Assembly (NCBI GenBank): GCA_003956705.1 | Contig: QZCP01000035.1 | Location: 124,001 to 188,000 of the forward strand | Direction of reading: 5' to 3' | Source of the DNA: Brevipalpus yothersi | Taxonomy: Eukaryota > Arthropoda > Arachnida > Trombidiformes > Tenuipalpidae | DNA: 64,000 bases | Notes under the pieces: generated by a model | What the model saw: only the letters and a program-made list of their open reading frames with translations | What the model was told of the DNA's origin: nothing | Database searches by the model: none | Shown: positions 13,860 through 22,676 of the stretch, piece by piece | Layout: each line of letters starts with the position of its first letter | Position numbering within the stretch: position 1 is the stretch's first letter | Program-made: the position numbers and the translations under genes

Positions 13860-15349
13860 ATGAACTTCAGCAAAAGCCGGAAAGGGAGTAGTGAAGAAGT
13901 CTTCCTTGTTGCCAAATATGACTACACTGCTCAAGGATCTCAAGAACTGGATCTTAAAAAGAATGAACGATTGACTCTACTAGATGATAGTAAACATTGG
14001 TGGAAAGTGTTGAACTCCAAGAATCAATCGGGCTTTGTGCCATCCAATTATGTGAAACGAGAAAAGCCCTCTATATTTGACAGTATTCGCAAGAAAGTTC
14101 GAAAACGAACTGAATCCAAAGGATCGAGCAATCTATCATCACCCTTATCATCACCAATAGCTACTCGCACAGTTGACATAAATATCGATGGAACTAGTAC
14201 TCGGGAGAGAAATTTTGACACACGTCAGCCGCCACACTCTCAAGAGCTGAATCAACAAGATTTATTAGGTGCCAATACAACCGCTACAACTACAAATACC
14301 AAGGAGCCAATCTCCACAACAGTTGCTCCGCAATCAGTAGCTGTGGTCAAATATAATTATGATGCCCAACAATCTGATGAGCTCTCTCTAGTCAAAGGCA
14401 GTCGTATTGTTGTTCTAGAAAAGTCCAGCGATGGGTGGTGGAAGGGAGAAATTGATGAAAAAATTGGGTGGTTCCCATCTAATTATGTGGTTGAAGAACC
14501 GATTGAAGCTGGAATGAAATCGTTCGACAACTCAGCCACTCGTAGTGTTCTTACTTCTAATTCTTCCTCCACAAATGCAGACTGGAATCTGAATGGTTCC
14601 ATTCGTAATCATAGGCCGCAAAATTTGACTCGTGAAATTGTGGTCGCCCTGTATCCTTTCACCTCTCAAAATAAGGAAGAATTAAGTTTCCAAAAGGGTC
14701 AACGATTGGAAATAATAGATAAGCCAGCTAACGATCCTGATTGGTGGATGGCACAAAATAATAGTGGAGAGACTGGTCTTGTTCCTAAAAATTATGTACA
14801 AGTAATCAGTAATAATGAATCAGAGACTACAGTAGATCGCTCTCGCGGTCAAATACTCAACAGAGAATTTGCCAAACTCATGATTCCAGACACATCTCCT
14901 GTTAGGGCTCCCGGTTCGATCAAGTACCATGAGTCATCATCAGATATACAATCACAGCCTTGGTATTTTGGTCCCATTTCTCGCAGCCAATGTGACCAGA
15001 TGTTGAATGCAAGTGGAGCTGATGGTGACTTCCTCATTCGAGATAGTGAAACGAACGTTAGTTACTCATTTAATTACTTTCCTTGGTGGCAAGAGTTTCT
15101 CAGCGTATTTCATTTTGTCTGATTAATCATTTTCCTCTCTCCTTCCAGTATGGTGATTTCTCTGTTTCACTCAAAGCTCCTGGTCGGAATAAGCATTTCC
15201 GTGTTCACTATGAAGATGGTGTTTACTGTATCGGTCAGAGACAATTTAATACTTTGGTAGAACTCATAGAACACTATAAAAAGGCCCCAATCTACACCAC
15301 GCCGAAAGGACAAAAAATGTATCTTATAAAGCCGTTTATCAGACAATGA
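13860..15349 (+). CDS. dock: SH3-SH3-SH3-SH2 adaptor, NCK/dreadlocks
   Basis: Exons 13860-15056 and 15149-15349 (phase 0) encode 465 residues. Three SH3 domains are visible at about residues 15-68 (ALYDY-like VAKYDYTAQ, then WWKV and FVPSNYV), 160-213 (VKYNYDAQ, GWWKGE, GWFPSNYV) and 260-315 (VALYPFTS, DWWMA, GLVPKNYV). An SH2 domain follows at about 367-460, beginning WYFGPISR and carrying the phosphotyrosine-binding Arg in FLIRDSE. The intron splits the SH2 domain just after FLIRDSETN; splicing restores the expected GDFSVSLKAPG. This order is unique to NCK1/2 and Drosophila Dock, which link tyrosine-phosphorylated receptors to actin regulators. The start gives a full first SH3, and the linkers are longer than in mammals. 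Confidence 0.96.
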
Positions 15350-16039
15350 ATTACCTATTGACAAAGAAAATGAGGGACAGGATATCTTTTTACTTTCTCT
15401 CTCTCACACACTTCCTGCTTGAATACTAAACTTTATTCTACTCGATAAAGAATAACAGAAAAATTATAGCAGATTTATGATCTCAGATTATGATTAAAAT
15501 ATCTCATCATGAAGTTTACAGGTGAAAACTTCTCTGCGAAAATTTTTGAATGAAAATATTTCCCTATTCTCGGGTAATTCAACTTGTGTCTAAATTAGTC
15601 AAGCCTCTGTCCTGAAAACCGAAATGAGACAAATTATTCGTATGAAAGCAGTTAAAAAAATGTGATAAGAAGGATGCATTAACAATGAAAATTTTGAGCG
15701 TCAAAAAAATGAAGAACAGCCCCCACATTGAAGTGAATTCAGATGTGATTTTCTGATGAGAATTGATTCAACCGTAATTCATCCAAGGTTGCATCAATAT
15801 AATGAATGAAAGACTCGCTCACCACTGGCCTCATAATGACGCGTACACAAGAGAGGATCGGTTATGTTGAATAAAGTACATGTAGTTGAACATGATGCTC
15901 TTTCAATTACATTTTTTCGTCACACTGATCTTTTGGATTGTTTCCACATCTCAAGGAGTTGAACATTTTTCATTTTTGCTTGAAAGCTGAATGAATATAT
16001 TTCCTCATGAATACTTTGAGTATTGTCTGTGAGTCAATC
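15350..16039. other. intergenic region
   Basis: 3' UTR of dock and upstream region of the small membrane-protein gene. No further gene, repeat or RNA was recognised. Confidence 0.5.
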
Positions 16040-16668
16040 ATGATTCCGGTTTTGTTGCTTCTTCTTTCACTGAGGAACGTTCCAATTTTAGGTAAGCTTT
16101 TCATTCCTTTAATCGATATACTTTCAATCGTTTAGTATCGCTCCCAATCATATTGAAGTGAAGCTCAATTTGATACAGTTTCTGACGGGAAGAAAATATA
16201 GTTCTATTCTCTTCTCTTCTCTCTACATTACCATCAGCGGATTCACCTCACGCTCTTCTCAATGGATGTGCCATCAGAGCGAGTATTCCTCTGGCCGGCT
16301 GTGAACGGAGGATAAGAGATCGAATGGGCGAAGGGGACGATATAGCCCATCGGTGTTGCCTAAAATGGTACTTGCTACATTGTTTCGAGAGAGAATTAGC
16401 TGCCAATTGCAATGAAACTCAACTTCGAGAAGCTTGGAGATTTTTACACTTCGACAAAATGGTCATTGCAACCAGTGAGTGTATAGAATTTCCCGATAAG
16501 TATAATTGTGATTGGCATTTCCATCTGCTTCTACCATTGTGGTTGTTGATTATGCTTTTCATTTTGCTCATCGGCATCTGTATTTGTGGTGGAATGTTAA
16601 TTCGACGATGCTGTATTCGACGTCGAAATCGTCATGTAACAGCCCCAATTGCCAAAGAAGAGATGTGA
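16040..16668 (+). CDS. small cysteine-rich single-pass membrane protein, unknown function
   Basis: Exons 16040-16091 and 16238-16668 join in phase 1 (GTAAGC donor, ATCAG acceptor) to give 160 residues. The first exon supplies a signal peptide (MIPVLLLLLSLRNVPILA). The ectodomain, about 90 residues, has eight cysteines including a CC pair, and one N-glycosylation sequon (NET). It is followed by a strong transmembrane helix (LLLPLWLLIMLFILLIGICI) and a short basic tail with a CC pair in RRCCIRRRNR, a possible palmitoylation site. Topology is therefore type I. An in-frame ATG at 16007 could extend the start by 11 residues, but the ATG at 16040 has the better context (A at -3). I do not recognise the family. 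Confidence 0.7.
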
Positions 16669-17343
16669 AGTGAAGTTTTTTTCGAAAGTTTCTTCAGAAA
16701 AGTCTATCAATTGTGAAGAGTTCTGATACTCTCATACGGTTATCGAAGAGGAAGAATGATGAGGATCGCTTCGATATATGCATGATCAGATCTTTCCGTT
16801 CAACTCATTCTATCATTCTATTATCGGAGGCCTCACGTCATTAGCGGATATTTTGTTCCGATTTTTTTTTCGCAATGTTAGTCAGTAAGTGTATCGATGG
16901 TGGTGTTCGTATCAGCTCAACTCTTATGCGTGTTTTGCAAGGACAATTCAATTGGTTGGAAAAAAAACAGCAATAGAAAAATCCTTGAAAAAATGGAAAG
17001 AAAAAGAGATAGATTTATAACTCTATACGACCAATTGTTTCTCTCTCTCTCTTTCTTTTGAATAGAGAGGCGATAATCACTTTCAATTCTCAATAGCAAT
17101 GTGATGTACTGACGAAAAAAACTGCCAAAATAATGTATTCAAAAACTTTTTTCTGTCAAAAAATTACCATAAATACTGAAGTATTTTTATTCAAATTTGT
17201 ATTGAATACTGATTATAATATTTGGAAATAATTGAAAAAAAACAAAATTTCTATCGTATAATCGAAGGTCATACCCTCAGGTTGTGAATCTGATCCTCAA
17301 TGTGCTTAAAAGCAATCAATCTGCCTTTTTATTTCTTATAAAA
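16669..17343. other. convergent intergenic region
   Basis: Lies between the small membrane-protein gene and the minus-strand LDLa gene. No supported coding sequence. The minus-strand poly(A) signal at 17328-17333 falls in it. Confidence 0.5.
17328..17333 (-). other. poly(A) signal AATAAA
   Basis: AATAAA on the minus strand only about 11 bases after the stop codon of the LDLa protein. This supports the gene truly ending at 17344 and having a very short 3' UTR. Confidence 0.6.
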
Positions 17344-18611
17344 TCAAATGAATGCTTCGAAATCTTTAGCCATCACAGTTACTCGTCTTCCGGTCCAATC
17401 AGTTGCATTACAAAGCCAAGAAGATATGGCACACTTTCCTCCAGAACAACGAAGTACTCCATACAGGCAAGCATTGGCTAGACAATTTTGTTCATCTGAT
17501 CTGTCAACACAATCAAATTTATGATCACATCTTGAACTTTTCGGTACACATCTGAGTCCATCAATACACTTGAATTCGGTGCTCAAACATGAAAGTGAAG
17601 CTTGACGTGGTTCAGTGACCAATTCTATTTCCGAAGAATCGTACAAAGATGATGTCTTGGTAAGATCTTTGTCTGGTAAATTTTCCACCATCGATTGAGT
17701 GCTTGATCGGCGAGAGAAAGCCATTGGATCAGTTGGTCCTAGCTTTCTCTGATCAGCAGTGACCAATGTTTGTCGTTGGTTGATCTCATCATCATAAGCA
17801 CTGTGCTTCGGAAAATTCGGTGTAAATTGCCAGGCTGCAGATTTTCTCTCATGTGATTCAGATGATGTCTTGGGTGGCTCATCTTTAGGGGTTGCATTTG
17901 CTTTTTTACTTGTTTCAGGAGCATTTTTTCCCGCGCAACGGCTCTCATCATCTCCTTTCGGGCAATTGAATTGGCCTAGAATTAGATCGGAAAGATTCAT
18001 AGAAATATCTTGGTTGGCTGTTGAGTTAGACAATCAGAAAGAAACTAACCATCACAAAGGTGTCGAGAGGAAATACATGGCCCATCTTGGCATGGATAGC
18101 GTCCATGGGGACATGGTTGACGATCTACTCCGAGGCATCCTCGTTCGTCAGAGAAATCTGAGCAATCATTGAAGCCATCGCAAACCCAGCGTCTTTCGAT
18201 ACACTTTCCTGAATGATGCAAAAGTCAGAGTGTTAGAGGAAAAATATTTGATCAGATTTTCATCAGACTTTCTTACCATTATCGCAGCGAAAAGAGTCTC
18301 CTGGACATGAGTTTTCACAATCTGCCTCATCAGAATCATCGATACAATCCTGAGCTCCATCACAAACTTTCACTTTCGGAATACATCTTCGACGATCTTG
18401 ACAAGCGACTTCGTCTCGTTCACATCGAAGAAGATCCCATGATTGAATGTGGGCTATAATATGAAGCAAACTCAAAGAAAATCTCTCAAAAAATTCGATC
18501 AACTCGGATGAACTTACCTTTATTGATGAGAGAGGCTCGTGTATGGGATGAAACATGAAGAATTGAAATGATAAAAAATGATAATCTCAGCAAGATCTGC
18601 TGTTTCGCCAT
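17344..18611 (-). CDS. secreted LDL-receptor class A repeat protein
   Basis: Exons 18518-18611, 18277-18453, 18050-18208 and 17344-17975 (all phase-1 junctions) encode 353 residues. A signal peptide is present (MAKQQILLRLSFFIISILHV). Three LDLa modules follow in tandem: one ending CIDDSDEADC, a second split by an intron and ending CSDFSDERGC, and a third split by an intron and ending CPKGDDESRC. After a Ser/Thr/Lys-rich spacer of about 120 residues come a fourth (ending CVDRSDEQNC) and a fifth module that stops after WLCNATD and lacks the calcium-binding acidic end. LDLa repeats bind calcium and ligands such as lipoproteins or proteases. There is no transmembrane helix, so the product should be secreted. 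Phase-1 introns are typical for these modules. Confidence 0.85.
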
Positions 18612-18628
18612 CTTTCAGTTGAACTGAC

Positions 18629-19571
18629 CTGAAGGGGTATGAAAGATAAATCAGATCCACAATCCTCAGCATGATAAAAATGATCAACCCTCTATAGTCA
18701 TAGAATTTAACTCTCTCATTGATACACATAATCGATCTTGATTGATTCTGATTATTTTTCTTTCATAGAGCCTTGAGCCTATGAGCCAATTCATTCCATC
18801 TCCCAATGAATCAAAGAAACGATGAGAAAGAGTCATGATGATGATATCTTTCATCCTTCTTCTTCTCATTCCATCCCATCACAAATCTGAATTGGCCATT
18901 CAATCAGTATATCATATTTCTTTCTTTTTCTATTTCCATACTTTCGATGAGAAACTAGGATTAGTCCATTGAGGAATATTTAGAATATTTAGAAACCAAA
19001 GCGTTCCCGAGCCAAATCGTTCGATTTAAATCGATTTTCAACCATTTTGTAGCTGAAAAATTTTTTTCCCAAAAATTTTGAGTAAAAAAGTGAAGATTTG
19101 AACTTCAGCCTAGAGCAATGAAAGTTTCTAACAAGATTTCCCATCAAATATTGAAAAGCAATGGACCGGATTGTTCAAAAAAATTGGAAACTTTTTATTT
19201 CCTGGAGGGAGGAGGCTTGCTGGATTAACTATCATTCTCTGATACCGGTAAAAACCGGAAGAATCTTCAATTAGTTGAACAACTATGGATATTCCCCTCT
19301 CATTCTTATGCTTGCTCATTGTTAGCTTCATAGTCATCACATGATTCATATTGCTGTTATACACAATGCATGGTGAAAAAATTTTCTAGTTGTTCAGCAA
19401 AAAAAATTTCATTCTGAAAAACAGTCGTTGATTGTTAATCAATATTTTCATCGACCATATCTCACAGTGAATGAGTGTGTGTACAACTTGAATAATTGAA
19501 ACTTAATTTAATTGCTATCAAATATTTATTAATTGATCATCTAAACTTAATATCGATCGCGGTGACTTACG
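18629..19571 (-). other. probable 5' UTR intron of the LDLa gene
   Basis: On the minus strand a GTAAGT donor (exon ending at 19571) and a CCCTTCAG acceptor (18629-18631) bracket this stretch, and the acceptor lies 17 bases upstream of the LDLa start codon. This would place the LDLa promoter near 19.6 kb, head to head with the plus-strand NYN gene that starts at 19769. No coding sequence is supported inside it. Confidence 0.4.
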
Positions 19572-19768
19572 ACGCTCGGAGCGACACTTGATGGTGACAA
19601 GTGAATAAGGTGAAATGTTTTCTGTTGATTTTGGTTGGATTTTGACCACATTTTGGTTTATTTTTGATTGCTTCATCATGGACACTGTGTAATGTCATTT
19701 GTTTTTCTTTGTTGTGTACATACTAGAAGGTTGATTGGTTAGCTAGTGCGATTTGGATTTCGATCAGG

Positions 19769-21691
19769 ATGGTGAACGGAATGAAATATTCCATCTTTTG
19801 GGATGGCTCAAGTGGCTCATTGGAGAAGGGATTGTCTGTTGCTCGCTTCTTGGCTGCCATCGAAGAGAATTTTTTTCCTTTCTATCAAGTGGAAAGGAAA
19901 GATCTCTACTTCTTCCTGGATCCTAGTGAAAAGTCCAAGGTGGACACTAATTTCCAGCGCGAATTGCACGATGTTGGCTTTGAGGATGTCCCGATGAGAT
20001 TGATTGGCAAAGATAATCGAGAAAATGAGGAGCTGGTTCGAAGATTGGGCGTTTACAGAGAAAAAAATAGTGAAGTGGAGTTAATCCTCGTTTCCAATGC
20101 TGAAGATTATCCTCGTCCAATACACAATTTTCTCGAGAAAAATTCTACACATTGCCATATTGTTCGCACTAAGACGGAAACTGAGAGGTCAAGCCCCTCT
20201 TCAGGTCATGGCAAGGCTTCTTTTTTCGAAGAAACTGAATCTTCGAGCTTTTCCTTGCCCGCTGTGGAACCCATTCTCAGTTTGGATCTCTCTGACGATG
20301 ATGATGGTTCAGAGGCTTCATACGGGAGTAGTGATGCAGGTGGTGATAATCATCCAGCGTCCCGGGATCCACGCTTTTTAGCCATTATTAAATATGGTCG
20401 AGATGTAGAGGAGAAACTCCTTGAAAGCCTGAAAATATTGGATGTTTTCAAGGGTCACCTTAATTCTTGCATCAATGGAATCGCTGTCATCGGATTCAGC
20501 TCTAGCGAGGATTTGAAAAAAGCGACTCCAATTCTAGAGGGTTTGGGTAAGACACTGGGACTTACCATATCGTATGATGATGAGACTAATCATACTGCAA
20601 ATATTCCCTCGAATAATGGAAGATCTCCTCTGTCTACTGGTCTTATTTCCGGTGGATCGGCATCTTTCAACAAGCCTAGATCTAGGTCTAGGGGAGGAGG
20701 AAGAAATCGATCCGAACAACCTGGAAGTCAGACCAATTATGGTAAACGTTACGTTGTTACCATATCTTATAAGGAACCCATCAAGGGTCACCTAAACAAT
20801 AAATTATCCTCAACTTTGAGAGATCTGGGATCAATTAGGTCCTGTAAGGATGGAATCGGTATGATAATTTTTGAGTCTGGTCGTAAATTGGGACTGGGAA
20901 AGAAGTTGTTATCAAAAGAATTCACCGAATACAGCGTGGAGATAATCTCGATTAAAGGGACTGACCGTGATACCGGAAGTAACCAAGTCTCATCCATACC
21001 TCTTGGGTCCCAAGCAAAGAGACCAGCATTCAGGGAACAAAAAAATAATCCTGGTCCTTCTGGTCTGGTCAAGAGCAATCCGTCCAGCATGGCAATGAAT
21101 CCACCGACTGCTTCCTCCAAGCTAGTTGCAGTTCCTCAGCGGCAAATAACAAAAAATGAGAGCATGAATAAATTTGATCCCGAAAAATGTAAGAAAGGAT
21201 ACTTCCTACTCATCAAGGGACTTCAAAAACATCAGAGCATCAGCTTCTATCTGAATGAGTTCAAGAAACTTCTCGTGGATATCAGAGCAAAACCTCTATT
21301 CATTAGTGCTCAGCTAGATTGGGCCGTTTTGGGCTTTTATTCAGAGGATCAAAGAAGGACAGCTCACATTCGCTTAGTCGGTGGAGGATTAATTGGTGGC
21401 ATGGCTTTAAATCCAAAGCCAGTGGAAAGTCTGCCAGATTCATATGTAGAGCAGATGAAATCCTTCTACGAAAAGCAACAGAGCCAAGCTCAGAGAAATA
21501 TGAACGGAGCTGTTGCTCAAGCCGCAAATGGACAAAATCCTGGGAATCCTCCTTGTTCAGTTTTCTCTTTTGATGATCTCAAAAGTTCTCTGAATATGGC
21601 TTCCAACCTTATTTCCAATAACAAACGTCTCTTACAAGGGAAGGCTAAAGAAAAACGTAATCAAACAGATGAACAATGTGCTGTTTCTTAA
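19769..21691 (+). CDS. MARF1-like NYN domain protein with three RRM-like repeats and CaaX end (copy 1)
   Basis: One uninterrupted frame of 640 residues. Residues about 6-133 resemble the MARF1 NYN (RNase, PIN-like) domain in element order: KYSIFWD, an EENFFPF helix end, DNRENEELVRRL, then VELILVSNAEDY. Three RRM-like segments follow at about 200-272 (RFLAIIKYGR, IAVIGFSSSEDL, LGLTISYD), 327-396 (RYVVTISYKE, GIGMIIFES) and 474-560 (KGYFLLIKGL, WAVLGFYSEDQRR). The linkers are acidic/Ser-rich (150-200), RS/RG-rich (303-315) and Pro/Ser-rich. The C-terminus is CAVS, a CaaX prenylation box, preceded by basic residues (GKAKEKR). MARF1 LOTUS domains are absent. The first acidic residue (Asp12) is kept. 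Met5 is an alternative start and matches the start of copy 2. The domain calls are by eye. Confidence 0.8.
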   Translation: MVNGMKYSIFWDGSSGSLEKGLSVARFLAAIEENFFPFYQVERKDLYFFLDPSEKSKVDTNFQRELHDVGFEDVPMRLIGKDNRENEELVRRLGVYREKNSEVELILVSNAEDYPRPIHNFLEKNSTHCHIVRTKTETERSSPSSGHGKASFFEETESSSFSLPAVEPILSLDLSDDDDGSEASYGSSDAGGDNHPASRDPRFLAIIKYGRDVEEKLLESLKILDVFKGHLNSCINGIAVIGFSSSEDLKKATPILEGLGKTLGLTISYDDETNHTANIPSNNGRSPLSTGLISGGSASFNKPRSRSRGGGRNRSEQPGSQTNYGKRYVVTISYKEPIKGHLNNKLSSTLRDLGSIRSCKDGIGMIIFESGRKLGLGKKLLSKEFTEYSVEIISIKGTDRDTGSNQVSSIPLGSQAKRPAFREQKNNPGPSGLVKSNPSSMAMNPPTASSKLVAVPQRQITKNESMNKFDPEKCKKGYFLLIKGLQKHQSISFYLNEFKKLLVDIRAKPLFISAQLDWAVLGFYSEDQRRTAHIRLVGGGLIGGMALNPKPVESLPDSYVEQMKSFYEKQQSQAQRNMNGAVAQAANGQNPGNPPCSVFSFDDLKSSLNMASNLISNNKRLLQGKAKEKRNQTDEQCAVS

Positions 21692-22071
21692 ATGCTTCTC
21701 ATTTCATTTCACTAAAGAGCCATGAAGTGAGTTGCAAATCAATCTGAAAATTTACTAATTACTAATCTTCACTAAACTTCAGAATTGTAGATTATGAATT
21801 TCTGTTCATCAATGTCTCTTTTTGAACAAGTATTCAATCCGAATCAATAATTCCGATTTAATTAATTATCATTCAGTTATGATGAAATCGAACTTTTGCT
21901 GAACAATTGTGATACATTCTCTCCTTTGTTGACAGTTTACTATGTACTAATCTCTCTCCTCAATGGTGTGATTAGAATTATGATCGTAAAATTATCAATT
22001 TTTGTGATATTGTGCACCAACAAGATACAAAAGGAGAGGGAACGATTTGATTAGACTAGAGAAAAGACTAA

Positions 22072-22077
22072 AATAAA
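22072..22077 (+). other. poly(A) signal AATAAA
   Basis: First clear canonical signal after the stop of NYN/RRM-like copy 1, giving a 3' UTR of about 400 nt. Confidence 0.5.
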
Positions 22078-22352
22078 AAATCTTGCTTTCCATTAAATCT
22101 GTTGGATTGATTCGATAACTCAACTATACAAGGAGCAACATAGATCGTTCTTTGGTAAAATTTCTTCTTGAGTTTTCAAATTGAATCTTGATAATTCACA
22201 ATAGCGATCAGTCATTTCATTTTTTCCAAGATTTTCTGGTGTTGTTCATGTTGTTTAAAGTCAAAAAGTTCAATAGATCTGGTCTGAGATGATATTCAAA
22301 AAGCAGAAAATAACCTTCAGAATTCTATCAGTTAAGTGCAGTAGAAAGAAAA

Positions 22353-22354
<2 letters not shown>

Positions 22355-22401
<47 letters not shown>
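22355..22401. repeat. (GA)n microsatellite
   Basis: Pure GA tract of about 47 bases in the spacer between the two NYN/RRM-like genes, about 280 bases upstream of the second start codon. Confidence 0.95.
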
Positions 22402-22404
<3 letters not shown>

Positions 22405-22676
22405 ACTCTTCCATTTTTGAAGTGGATATTGCTCAAATGATTTTGCACACAACTGCTAATCAATCATGGCGATTAGATTCGTTGGCTACGATTCTTCTCT
22501 CTTCTCTCATTCATTTCAGCTCTTCTTTTGTTACATCTGTATTATCTGAAGTTTAGTCTAGGTGTATTTTTTAGGCTACCATCAGTTTTTGATACCGCCA
22601 AGGTTTTCGAAAAGAATTGTGACCCATGCAAATCATTCTACGCTGAGTTCTCTCCACTCAAGTACCATCCATTAAG

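Larger units (their letters stand above)
21692..22676. other. spacer between the two NYN/RRM-like genes
   Basis: Contains the 3' UTR of copy 1 with AATAAA at 22072-22077, a GA tract at 22355-22401, and the upstream region of copy 2. A T-rich acceptor-like sequence ending TTTTTTAG near 22573 could close a 5' UTR intron of copy 2. No other gene was seen. Confidence 0.5.
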
